DNA from: CAWIVH01 sp963839475
GTDB lineage: Bacteria; Acidobacteriota; UBA6911
Direction: 5' to 3'
Length of the DNA stretch: 64,000 nucleotides
Assembly: GCA_963839475.1 (NCBI GenBank)
Contig: CAWIVH010000021.1
Span: 62,001-126,000, forward strand
Program-made: the position numbers and the translations under genes
Shown here: in pieces, positions 43,801 through 51,896 of the stretch
Numbering within the stretch: the first letter of the stretch is position 1
How the letters are laid out: each line of letters starts with the position of its first letter
Notes under the pieces: generated by a model
The model's input: the letters and a program-made list of their open reading frames with translations, nothing else
Told to the model about the DNA's origin: nothing
Databases searched by the model: none

Positions 43801-44757
43801 TTGCGAGTTCTCACATTCAACTCCCATCAGCCCTACCTTCATTTGATTGCCTCGGTCTTGCCGTGGCAGTTCGGAATCATCCTGCCTCGCCAGCCCTCGG
43901 GTACGCTGCACTCCTGGGATCCCAGAATTCGCCCTCTGCCTTCGAATGCAATTCTGTATTCATCCCTTGAAGAAGCATTGAAGAGCGCGAAGTGGGACTG
44001 GATCCTTACCCACAACGCACACGATCTGATGGAGGTGAGGGAAAAACCCCACCCCAAGGTGTTTCTGATTCATGGGACTCTCAGCGGGCGCATCCTTCAG
44101 GACAGGTCCAACATCGACCGGGCGGCTTATCTGAGAAACCTTCAGGTCCTGCTGGATTCCTGCGGCTCAACGGTTATTTATATCTCTGAGCTGAAACGCA
44201 AGGATTGGGGCCTCCCGGGAAACGTAATTCGCACCGCCATCGATCCGGCGCCTTACGGAGGGTATCGCGGCGAGCACGCCGCGATCCTTCAAGTCAGCAA
44301 CCATATCCGGGAACGCGGCGAGATGCTCGGCTGGCGCACTCATCAGGAAGTGTGCCGCGGATTTCAGACACTCATCCTCGGTGACAACCGCAACCTTCCC
44401 GGGAGCCGAAGGGCTTCCGATTGGGAGGACCTGAAGGAGCAATATCGCGCTCACCGCGTATACCTGCACACGGCCAGGTTTCCGTACGAGGACGGCTATA
44501 ATCTCTCCATGCTCGAGGCCATGGCCACCGGGATGCCCATCGCCACGCTTCCACACCCTTCATCGCCCGTTGAAAATGGCGTGGAGGGAGTGGTCGGGCT
44601 GAATGAAAACGAGCTTCGTCAAAGGGTCGCCGAGTTAATGGGAAGCAGAGAAACCGCGATCGAAATGGGGCTGGCAGCCAGGAGGAAGCTGGAGAAAGAA
44701 TTCCCCCTAAGCCGTTTTCAAGCCGAGTGGCAGTCACTCGCCCAATCTTTCCCTTAG
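43801..44757 (+). CDS. GT4-like glycosyltransferase
   Basis: A 318-residue GT-B protein starting at TTG 43801, nine bases after csrA. The acceptor half is poorly conserved. The C-terminal half has the donor-site pattern YEDGYNLSMLEAMATGMPIATLPHPSSPVENGVEGVVGLNENELRQRVAELM typical of GT4 enzymes. Placed between csrA and the fliD/MAF block, it may take part in flagellin or HAP glycosylation. The sugar and acceptor cannot be told from sequence. The stop codon lies on the edge of the inverted-repeat element that follows. Confidence 0.8.
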   Translation: MRVLTFNSHQPYLHLIASVLPWQFGIILPRQPSGTLHSWDPRIRPLPSNAILYSSLEEALKSAKWDWILTHNAHDLMEVREKPHPKVFLIHGTLSGRILQDRSNIDRAAYLRNLQVLLDSCGSTVIYISELKRKDWGLPGNVIRTAIDPAPYGGYRGEHAAILQVSNHIRERGEMLGWRTHQEVCRGFQTLILGDNRNLPGSRRASDWEDLKEQYRAHRVYLHTARFPYEDGYNLSMLEAMATGMPIATLPHPSSPVENGVEGVVGLNENELRQRVAELMGSRETAIEMGLAARRKLEKEFPLSRFQAEWQSLAQSFP

Positions 44758-45012
44758 TACTCGTGTTCGTAAATACGATAACGTCTGCTGGTGCGCTCCA
44801 AAGATCGCGCAATCAGCTAAAAACCCTATCCTGGTCCTCGCCACTGCCATCGGCTTCTTGAAGCCCACCAGCCCTTCGGGCGCCGGCGGGGCGGCCCTGT
44901 CTGCTTTGTCGCTCCTCCTCGACGATGGCTGGCATCGCCTTCGTCGTCGCTTCGCGCATCCAGGGCCGCCGCGCTCGGCGCATACGTTATCGTATTTACA
45001 AACAAGAGTACT
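44756..45012. mobile_element. MITE-like element with 29-bp terminal inverted repeats
   Basis: The left end 44756-44784 and right end 44984-45012 are complementary over 29 bases with two mismatches, sharing the block GTAAATACGATAACGT. The 199-nt interior has no credible gene. Flanking TTA on both sides of the GTAC...GTAC ends may be a 3-bp target duplication. It sits exactly between two convergent genes, in the stop region of the glycosyltransferase. It looks like a small non-autonomous element; an alternative is a natural bidirectional terminator. No transposase in the window matches it. Confidence 0.65.
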
Positions 45013-45023
45013 TAGCTTCGCGC

Positions 45024-45458
45024 TCAACCTAAGGAATCAATGAATTTGGGGTAATTGGTGGCCGCGGGTTTCACGCTTGCCAGATAGCGCGCCCCCTGCG
45101 TCACTTCGGTAAGATCCTTTTGGATTTCTGCCAACCGATTTTCCAGGATCCGGGCCTGTTCTTCGATTGCCTTCGTCAGTTCGACAGCCTGTTTGCGGAC
45201 TGATCCGGCAAATTCCTGGGTTTTTTTCCTTGAGGCTGAATCCATGTACGGACGAAGCTTTTCCCATTCCTGAGCCATCTGGAAGACCCTGGAGTTCATC
45301 TGATCTATCCGGGAAAACAGCTCCTGATGTTTGAGAACCACTTCAGCGATCATGGCAGGACTTGCTTTTCCCGGCACGCTCTTGAGTTGAGCCAGTTCCT
45401 CTCCCAAGCGGTTGTACAGCTCTGAAAGATATTGTAGTTCCGAGTCGAAAATCTTCAT
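45024..45458 (-). CDS. Coiled-coil protein after fliS, FliT/FlgN-like chaperone candidate
   Basis: A 144-residue helical protein (LSELYNRLGEELAQLKSVPGK...HQELFSRIDQMNSRVFQMAQEWEKL...LTKAIEEQARILENRLAEIQKDLTEV). It follows fliS after three bases with no strong ribosome-binding site of its own, so it is translationally coupled. FliT often occupies this place and chaperones FliD. The sequence is compatible with a FliT-like chaperone but not diagnostic. Confidence 0.7.
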   Translation of the reverse strand: MKIFDSELQYLSELYNRLGEELAQLKSVPGKASPAMIAEVVLKHQELFSRIDQMNSRVFQMAQEWEKLRPYMDSASRKKTQEFAGSVRKQAVELTKAIEEQARILENRLAEIQKDLTEVTQGARYLASVKPAATNYPKFIDSLG

Positions 45459-45461
45459 CGG

Positions 45462-45941
45462 CTACCCGGATATGTTGAGAGAACTGGATACTTCGGAAGG
45501 GGCTGGACTTCCGCGGTAAATCGCGGGACTCGATGCGGGTTGTTGTGTCATCGGCTCCGGCATCTGGGTTTGTGTGGCGAGCGTGTTCCAGGCGGAACGC
45601 AGATTCCCAAGCAGCATGGTCACTTCGCTCAAGGGTTCGACTGATTGATCGATGTTTGCTTTAAAGATCCTCTGCTTCATGTAGTTGTACAGCCGGTCCA
45701 GTGAGCTGGCAATGCCGCCGTCAACGTTGAAATTCAAGGAGGCCTGAAGCTCCGAGATTATGGCAACGGAGCGGTTGATGCATCGGGCTCGACCCGCAAT
45801 GTCGCGCTGGTTGATGTGCTCCTGCGCCTCCGTCAGGGCCTGGATCGCCCCATCATAAAGGATCACCACGAGTTGAAGGGGAGTGGCGGTCTTTATGGCG
45901 ACTTCCTTGTATTTGTTGGCGTAGGCATGGGTTGCGACCAT
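45462..45941 (-). CDS. fliS: Flagellin export chaperone FliS
   Basis: 159 residues from ATG 45941 behind AAGGAGA. The FliS core reads YKEVAIKTATPLQLVVILYDGAIQALTEAQEHI...LNFNVDGGIASSLDRLYNYMKQRIFKAN. The C-terminal tail is Pro/Ser-rich and longer than usual. FliS binds the flagellin C-terminus and prevents premature polymerisation. It lies in the fliD-fliS unit. Confidence 0.95.
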   Translation of the reverse strand: MVATHAYANKYKEVAIKTATPLQLVVILYDGAIQALTEAQEHINQRDIAGRARCINRSVAIISELQASLNFNVDGGIASSLDRLYNYMKQRIFKANIDQSVEPLSEVTMLLGNLRSAWNTLATQTQMPEPMTQQPASSPAIYRGSPAPSEVSSSLNISG

Positions 45942-45967
45942 CAAATTCTCCTTGCGAAAGCGACGAT

Positions 45968-47926
45968 TTATCCTAATTTGGCTATCTGGCCGGAGAGTGA
46001 GCTTAGGGTGACTTGCATCTGCCGCAAAGCAGTGTCGGCAGCCGAATATTCCCTAGTCAATAGCTCACGCCTTATATCCAGGCGCTCCTGGTAATCCATA
46101 ATCCTGTTTTTGAGATCCTTGATGCTGGAAGAAAGCCCGTCCGTAGCATGATGGATCGGGCCGCTGAGCGGATCCGTAATGGATTTGAGCGCGCCGCGCA
46201 AATTCACGAGGGGGCTGCTGCCGTCTGCCTGGGTGTAGTCGTTGGATACTGCTATGGTTCCGTAGCTTCCAACCGAGCTTTGGTTGATCAACAGCACGAG
46301 CCCGGTGGCATCTCCGGCCGTGCTCGTCAGCTTCAATCCGCTGCCGGTCGCCGCGGTCCCGCCAATAGTGCCGGCTATGTCGGTGCCCGTAGCAGAGGCT
46401 GTCGTGGTGCTGAAGCCGCTGGTTCCTGCGGCTGGATCCAGGCTTGAGGTAACAGTGATGGCTTGGGTGCTGCCGTATTCTGTCGAGACAAATTGAATCC
46501 GGTCGGAGCCGTTATTGACCGCCGAGGCTCCTGCGCCGGCAGCCGTCAAAGCGGCGTTGATTTTGGCGAGCACCGCCGACAAGTCTTCCCCTGCATTGAG
46601 GTTCACCGTCACAGGATCCGCAGTCCCGCCGACCGTAATGGTAAGCGTTTCATCGCTGCTGAGAACCGTTACCGCCTGGCCGCCGGTAACTTTCGCCTGA
46701 GAGGCGAGTGAAGAAATCTCGATGGCGTAGGAACCCGCTTGAGTAGCACTGGACTGGCCGTCATAGGAGACGCGGGTGTCGCTGATGGCTCCTTCGCCCA
46801 GAAACAGCGCCGCCACTTTGGTAATGTCGCTGTTAAGGGCGGCGCGCAGTTTCGACTCGTCGACCGTGATTGTGCCGTCATTGTTGAAAGAGAAACCGAC
46901 TTGCGAGAGGACATTGTAGCTGGTGTATGCGTTGGACACGGATTGGGATAAAGTCCCTTGGACTTTCGATTGAATGCTGCGGAGGGTGGAATCGCCAGAA
47001 AGAATCCCCGCCGTCCCCGTATCGGCATTGTATCGGTACTGGCTGGATATGGCTGCATTCAGCTCATTGTAAGAGGTGGCGATGCCTTTCAGGGCTGTGA
47101 CCATGGCATCCACGTCGTTACCGACCGTGAGTTTGACCGCCGAAGCGCTTTCGTCATGAAGCGTGAAGCTGATCCCGTCGATTACATCCGAAATCGTGTT
47201 CGAGCTCTTGGTAATCGAAATCCCGTTGACTTCGAAAGCCGCATTTTCCGCCGCTATTTTTTGGGTGAAGTTCAAGGCTGTCCCGCCCGTCAGGTTGTTT
47301 TGGAGGGTGAAGCCGTTTTCAGTTCCCGTGGCATCCGAAGTGAGAAGCAGGCGGTAAGGAGTGCCGCTGCCGTCGTTGATGATGGTTGCGGTAACCCCGG
47401 CGCTGGCTGCATTGATGGCTTTTCGCAGGCCGTCCAAGGTGTTGTTGGAGGAATCGACGGTCACGGTTATAGGGTCCGAACTTCCGGTGGTAATAACCAG
47501 GGTTCCCGTGCCGACGCTTGTTGTATTGATATCTGCGAAATTGTCCGCAGCCACACTTTGGGCGGTAGCCAGATTGCTGACCGTGATCGCGTAAGTTCCC
47601 GAAGCGGTGCCGTGGGATGCCGTGGCCGTAATGACGGGCTCGTTGGACGAGGTCACCGTACGGTTCAGGAAAATGCTTCTTTCCAGGCGATCGACAAAAC
47701 TACCGGGCGTCAATAGGGGAGCGGTGCTGCCGTTGTAAACCACCGCGTCAACCTTGCTGAGCAGCGCGGATAGTTTGGTGTTAATGGACTGGTACGCGCT
47801 GATTTTGTTCTGAAGTGAGGATGCCTTGTTCTGCATCCGGGTTACAGGAGCGCTTTCAATTCCGATGAGACCGTCTACAATGCTCCCTACGTCGATTTGA
47901 CTGTTTATGAGATTTATCGAACTCAT
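45968..47926 (-). CDS. fliD: Filament cap protein FliD (HAP2)
   Basis: A 652-residue cap protein. The N-terminal FliD domain (SQIDVGSIVDGLIGIESAPVTRMQNKASSLQNKISAYQSINTKLSALLSKVDAV) and C-terminal FliD domain with final coiled coil (LKDLKNRIMDYQERLDIRRELLTREYSAADTALRQMQVTLSSLSGQIA) flank a repetitive Thr/Ala/Gly-rich outer region. GAGGAAAG precedes the ATG. In the 265-nt gap upstream, GCCGATAT occurs on the minus strand at 48083-48090 as a possible sigma-28 -10 element, but no good TAAA is found 15-16 bases further. Confidence 0.96.
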   Translation of the reverse strand: MSSINLINSQIDVGSIVDGLIGIESAPVTRMQNKASSLQNKISAYQSINTKLSALLSKVDAVVYNGSTAPLLTPGSFVDRLERSIFLNRTVTSSNEPVITATASHGTASGTYAITVSNLATAQSVAADNFADINTTSVGTGTLVITTGSSDPITVTVDSSNNTLDGLRKAINAASAGVTATIINDGSGTPYRLLLTSDATGTENGFTLQNNLTGGTALNFTQKIAAENAAFEVNGISITKSSNTISDVIDGISFTLHDESASAVKLTVGNDVDAMVTALKGIATSYNELNAAISSQYRYNADTGTAGILSGDSTLRSIQSKVQGTLSQSVSNAYTSYNVLSQVGFSFNNDGTITVDESKLRAALNSDITKVAALFLGEGAISDTRVSYDGQSSATQAGSYAIEISSLASQAKVTGGQAVTVLSSDETLTITVGGTADPVTVNLNAGEDLSAVLAKINAALTAAGAGASAVNNGSDRIQFVSTEYGSTQAITVTSSLDPAAGTSGFSTTTASATGTDIAGTIGGTAATGSGLKLTSTAGDATGLVLLINQSSVGSYGTIAVSNDYTQADGSSPLVNLRGALKSITDPLSGPIHHATDGLSSSIKDLKNRIMDYQERLDIRRELLTREYSAADTALRQMQVTLSSLSGQIAKLG

Positions 47927-48190
47927 GGCGCTCTTTCCTCTAAACCTTCAAATCATTCCAGGCTGTTTCCAGCTGCGCGGCTGGAGAATGGAACAGGAAA
48001 TGTGGAGGGGACGTCCTGCTGCCGGAGCTGTGCAGTACTGGAATTTCCCCACGCTTTGGGCTACCCAAATCCATCACAAGTCATATCGGCATGTCGAGCG
48101 GCAAAGAACAGGCCTTTTTCGTGGCCAGGTGTTTTTTGGGGATTCACCCTGGAAAAGGGCAGAAGTTCTATAATTGCAGATATATCCGGT

Positions 48191-50068
48191 TTAGCAATGG
48201 GTGTTGCGACCGGCCGTTTCGATGTCGCGAATTTTGCCCAGCGCCTCGCTGAGAACCTGCAGAGATGAAAGCACCGATTCAAAATATTCCAGATAGGTTT
48301 TTTTGAGCCCATTCGGATCGGCCGCAACTTGAGATTTCTTATTCCAGGCGGCGATACTGCGCAAAAAAGTGAGGTTGCCCATCTGATTGAAAGAGTCAAT
48401 CAGCGGCGCAAGCAAACGTGCTTCATAGATCGATTCCTTGATTCCTTCAAGCTTTCGAATCAGGTCCATATCTGCTTCAGATGGCCTGGCGAGGCAGATC
48501 TCACGACCCGTTGCGAGAGATGCAGACAGGGTTTCGGACTCCTGCACCAGTTTTTCAAGCGTCCCTTTCTCCGGAAGGGGAACATCTCTCTGGGCGGAGG
48601 TCCAAATGCTGTCGATAACGGATCGCGGATTCAACCCGGGGATGCTATGACGCCAGAGCGCATCCCGCAAGCTGCATAGGGTCACGTGATCCCGCAGAAT
48701 GCCTCCCTCCGTAGCGTTTATAAATTGAATATCCGGTCTGGCTGCGATCTCTTTGGAAATCCAGTTCCAATACGAGGCAAGCTTGTCGGTGGTTTCAATC
48801 GGATCGCCGAATATATCCGTCATCATAATGGTCTTCCGCTGCGCGCGCAGTTCCTCACATCGGCGAATCCGGCCCTCAGGAGTTGTGACACCGGCGAACC
48901 ACTCCTTTTCGAAGTACACTCCCGAGCAGTAGAGGCGACCGTCGGTATGAGCCAGGTCCTGCCCGACGAAAATGATCGGGTTGCAGCCGAGCGTCAGAGC
49001 GAAATCCAGGGCCATGGTGGCTACGGATCCCCAGGCGCGAAGCGTGCCCTTGTTTCCGAGCAACCTGGAAAGGGAGCGCAAGGATGAGTTTTCGTAAATG
49101 CAGGACACGATCCTGCCCGCGAATTCCCGGAATACGCCAGGGTGGGCCGTGACCTCGGCTATCACCAGCGCATGTTCCAGGTGCGCGCCTTCCAGGTGGC
49201 GGTAGTTGGCGATAGTCGGGTCGCCGGTCATTACGAAGTGGGGTTCCACCCCGGCATTAAGGAGAGGTTTGATGGTGGTATCGGCTGCAATCAGGACTAT
49301 TCCTTCGCCGGCCCCCCGCAAATCATGAATATTTTTATCAAGCGAAGGGCCCGCGGATACCAGCACTGCCGGTTTCTGGCTAAAAGCCTTGCGAAAAGCT
49401 GCAATTCCCGGCGCCTGCCTGGCCGCTGTGAGATTCTCGACAAAATTATCCAGAAATGTCCGGGATTTTGAGACGAGTGTGTTGATGTCGGTGAAAATCT
49501 GGAAGATCTGGCTCTGGATGACTTCAACCGCGGATTTGTAGGCTTCCGGCTGAAGCGACAGCGAAGGGCCGTGACTGATGTATACGCTCTTCTGAGCTTT
49601 CACAGGATCAAAAAAACGATTCCACTGCTCTCCCAGCTCCGGACCTGCCGGCGGCCACGCAAAATGGAGATAGGGAAGGGAGAGAAGAGCGGAAAGATCG
49701 CGCGCGCTGAAAGCAGCTGCCAGTATTTTCAGGTCCGCCTCGAGAATGAAGTAATGGTTTTCGCGGCTATCCGGCATCTCCAGCAATGCGTCAAGGTTAT
49801 ACCCGAGCCCGAATCCCAGGAGAATGTAGTAATCCGCTCCGTCGATATCACCTTTCCTGATGGCCTGCCTCGCTTCCTGGAGCGGGTCCGACCGGCTGTG
49901 TAAATACAATATCCTATCCGGGGATATTCGATAGGAAGCGGTTGGACCGGATCTTCTGGAAGGGGAGATCTCGATGATCTCAGGCTGGAAGCTGGCACGG
50001 ATCAGCGAAGCAAGTGCAGGCTGGCGTTTTTCGAGCAGCCGGATGTTTGCCGATAAATGGTCATTCAA
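48191..50068 (-). CDS. Motility-associated glycosyltransferase (MAF, DUF115)
   Basis: 625 residues from TTG 50068 (GGAG nine bases upstream). It shows the MAF layout: an N-terminal region with YYILLGFGLGYNLDALL and FILEADLKILAAAFSARDL, then the DUF115 core with AVLVSAGPSLDKNIHDLRG...VLIAADTTIKPLLNAGVEPHFVMTGDP, and VFVGQDLA-like IIFVGQDLAHTDGRLYCSGV. MAF proteins transfer nonulosonic acids such as pseudaminic or legionaminic acid to flagellin. The PseG-like and NeuB-like genes at 60.9-63.2 kb fit as sugar suppliers. It sits between fliD and fliC1 on the same strand. Confidence 0.93.
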   Translation of the reverse strand: MNDHLSANIRLLEKRQPALASLIRASFQPEIIEISPSRRSGPTASYRISPDRILYLHSRSDPLQEARQAIRKGDIDGADYYILLGFGLGYNLDALLEMPDSRENHYFILEADLKILAAAFSARDLSALLSLPYLHFAWPPAGPELGEQWNRFFDPVKAQKSVYISHGPSLSLQPEAYKSAVEVIQSQIFQIFTDINTLVSKSRTFLDNFVENLTAARQAPGIAAFRKAFSQKPAVLVSAGPSLDKNIHDLRGAGEGIVLIAADTTIKPLLNAGVEPHFVMTGDPTIANYRHLEGAHLEHALVIAEVTAHPGVFREFAGRIVSCIYENSSLRSLSRLLGNKGTLRAWGSVATMALDFALTLGCNPIIFVGQDLAHTDGRLYCSGVYFEKEWFAGVTTPEGRIRRCEELRAQRKTIMMTDIFGDPIETTDKLASYWNWISKEIAARPDIQFINATEGGILRDHVTLCSLRDALWRHSIPGLNPRSVIDSIWTSAQRDVPLPEKGTLEKLVQESETLSASLATGREICLARPSEADMDLIRKLEGIKESIYEARLLAPLIDSFNQMGNLTFLRSIAAWNKKSQVAADPNGLKKTYLEYFESVLSSLQVLSEALGKIRDIETAGRNTHC

Positions 50069-50219
50069 TGGATTGGCTCCGCCGGCAGCTGCACTGCTAG
50101 CCTAAAGCGGCCTCTTCTGCTCTTATTTCTGAATCAATCATCGCCATCGTTATGCAGGCGAGCACAAAAAATCGCGCTCTTTTTGCCCGGACCAGTATAG
50201 CGGGATTTTTCCGGGCCGC

Positions 50220-50285
50220 AAAAAACTTAAGGCCCCGGGATGTTTCTCGCCGACAATCCATGTGGGAGAAATTCATCCGGGGCCC
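50220..50285 (-). terminator. Rho-independent terminator downstream of fliC1
   Basis: Read on the minus strand, a long imperfect hairpin (GGCCCCGGATG...with inner TTTCTC/GAGAAA pairing, 50231-50285) is followed by TTAAGTTTTTT. It would end fliC1 transcription before the MAF gene. Confidence 0.65.
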
Positions 50286-50366
50286 TGGTTTGAAGCTGTG
50301 GTTGGCAGCATGGCGTTAGCGTCCTGGGCTGCCGGAATCCTTGCCGCGCTCCACCCGCTTTGTCAA

Positions 50367-50392
50367 CCGGGCCCCCGCGATCGGGGGCCCGG
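50367..50392 (-). terminator. Very GC-rich hairpin after fliC1
   Basis: An 11-bp perfect stem CCGGGCCCCCG / CGGGGGCCCGG with a 4-nt loop lies 41 bases after the fliC1 stop. There is no T-run, so it may protect the abundant flagellin mRNA 3' end or help the terminator at 50220-50285. Confidence 0.5.
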
Positions 50393-50432
50393 GCTCATGG
50401 GGTACAGCAACTTCAAGGAACAAACCGCATGA

Positions 50433-51308
50433 TTATCGGAGCAGTGAAAGCACGATCTGGCTGTTGGCGTTCGCCTGTGAGAGCGCCGAAATGCCGGATT
50501 GTGCCAGGATCTGGTGTTTGGTGAGGTTGGCGATCTCCTCTGCGATGTTGGCATCCCGGATTGTGGACTCCGCAGCCAGCGTATTTTGCGACTGGGACTG
50601 CAGCACGGAAACGGCTGCCTGGAGGCGGTTAATTCCCGAACCGATGTTGGCCCGACTGGAGGAGACGGCGGCCAGCGCGTCTTTGATCGTAATCAGGGCT
50701 GAGGCAGCTCCCGCCTGGGTCGTGAGGCTTATGGTCGCGAGATTCTGGCCTCCCAGATTTGTGACCGTTGCGGTAGAACCTGAGCCGGATGTTGTTATGG
50801 CAGTAACGGTGACTGAAATCGAGCTCGAACCGGACGTATCGCCGACGAAAATGCTCAAAGATCCATTCAATCCGGTGGTGGCATTGCTGCTGAACAGGTA
50901 GGTGCCATTAAAACTGGTCTGGGTTGCGATGCGGGCAATTTCCGTCTGGATGGAAACGAACTCCGCGTTCAGCGAGATGCGGGCCGCAGAGTCGACGGTT
51001 GAGGTCGCCGCCTCTTCGGACAGGGTTATGGCACGGGTGAGAATGTTGCTCATTTCCGACAGGGCGCCATCGGCGATCTGGGCGACGCTGATGCCGTCGT
51101 TGGCGTTGCGGACGGCCTGATCGAGGGCGCGAATGTTGGCTCGCAGGCTGTCGGCTATCTGAAGGCCGGCGGCATCGTCGGCGCCGGAATTGATCCGTTT
51201 GCCGGAAGAAAGCCGCAGCAAGGTTCTGGAAAGGATGATGTTGTTGGAGTTAAGTTGGTTCTGTGCGTTGATGCCCGAAATGTTGTTGAGTATGCTGAAA
51301 GACCCCAT
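50433..51308 (-). CDS. fliC: Flagellin 1
   Basis: A 291-residue flagellin consisting only of D0/D1 domains with a small central insertion. N-terminus MGSFSILNNISGINAQNQLNSNN with LSSGKRINSGADDAAGLQIADSLRA; C-terminus AESTIRDANIAEEIANLTKHQILAQSGISALSQANANSQIVLSLLR. ATG 51308 is the start: the open frame continues to 51455 but that part covers the sigma-28 promoter and leader. GGAGG lies nine bases upstream inside a hairpin. It is very similar to flagellin 2 (57418-58293). Confidence 0.97.
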   Translation of the reverse strand: MGSFSILNNISGINAQNQLNSNNIILSRTLLRLSSGKRINSGADDAAGLQIADSLRANIRALDQAVRNANDGISVAQIADGALSEMSNILTRAITLSEEAATSTVDSAARISLNAEFVSIQTEIARIATQTSFNGTYLFSSNATTGLNGSLSIFVGDTSGSSSISVTVTAITTSGSGSTATVTNLGGQNLATISLTTQAGAASALITIKDALAAVSSSRANIGSGINRLQAAVSVLQSQSQNTLAAESTIRDANIAEEIANLTKHQILAQSGISALSQANANSQIVLSLLR

Positions 51309-51337
51309 GAGACATTTCCTCCATGAAATGTAGTCTC
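51309..51337 (-). promoter_or_regulatory. CsrA-type hairpin over the fliC1 Shine-Dalgarno
   Basis: In the mRNA, CATTTC pairs with GAAATG around the hexaloop ATGGAG. An outer GAGA/TCTC pairing across a 3-nt bulge extends the stem up to the start codon. The loop matches ANGGAN, the CsrA site, and GGAG is the ribosome-binding site. Confidence 0.75.
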
Positions 51338-51445
51338 GATATCCATTCGAAGCCGGGGAACAGACCTGGGCTGGGAGGCAGAAAATCCGTTCCGCCTGGC
51401 TTTCAGCCTGTTCAACGGCTTTAACTTTTTTGGTTTCGTGCATCT

Positions 51446-51473
51446 CTATCGGCATGGTCGGTGCGCGCCTTTA
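51446..51473 (-). promoter_or_regulatory. Sigma-28 promoter element of fliC1
   Basis: On the minus strand TAAA (51473-51470), 16 bases, then GCCGATAG (51453-51446). The start point would be near 51438, giving a leader of about 130 nt. This settles the translation start at 51308. Confidence 0.85.
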
Positions 51474-51652
51474 GCGGAAAAATGATTCCACGAAAAATGG
51501 GCGAGATTTTGAACCCGGACCCGGGTTTTAAAAGGATGACTCCGACGGAAAAGATCCATGGCCACAGGATTTTCTCTATCTGCATGATTAAAGAGAGGTA
51601 AACAAGCCTCGCTGGCCGGCAACCCTGGCTTCCTTAAAGGCGACAAATCTGC

Positions 51653-51682
51653 TTGACAATTAACCCTCAGGTAACGTTTTAT
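51653..51682 (+). promoter_or_regulatory. Possible sigma-70-type promoter for the TonB receptor pseudogene
   Basis: TTGACA at 51653-51658 and TTTTAT at 51677-51682 with an 18-base spacer, in an AT-rich patch about 215 bases upstream of the receptor start. The rest of the 51474-51896 gap shows no gene. Confidence 0.4.
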
Positions 51683-51896
51683 TTCTTATGAACTCCCATT
51701 TTATCGATCGCCGGATCGGCGGACGCGCTGTCCTGGCCAGATGCGCCTCCGTTGCGCTCGAGTGTGAGTTCTTTTCGAGGGGTATGGACGATGTGCACAG
51801 TCTGTGCTTCCAACCTACCAATCACCGATTGCGCTGCTCCTCAGGTGGAGATCCATGCCAGTTAGTGTAGACACAATAGTGAAATGGAGGTCAGTT

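Noticed and set aside
44734..45027. 97-codon minus-strand frame across the inverted-repeat element
   Set aside because: Arg/Pro-rich translation of the repeat interior with no start signal; not a transposase.
46958..47716. 252-codon plus-strand frame opposite fliD
   Set aside because: Composition follows the fliD repeat region; no domain or ribosome-binding site.
48083..48090. GCCGATAT on the minus strand upstream of fliD as a sigma-28 -10 element
   Set aside because: No TAAA at 15 or 16 bases upstream, so it is mentioned only as a weak possibility under fliD.
51309..51455. N-terminal extension of flagellin 1 from ATG 51455
   Set aside because: It overlaps the sigma-28 promoter and leader, and flagellins begin at MGSFSILNN.
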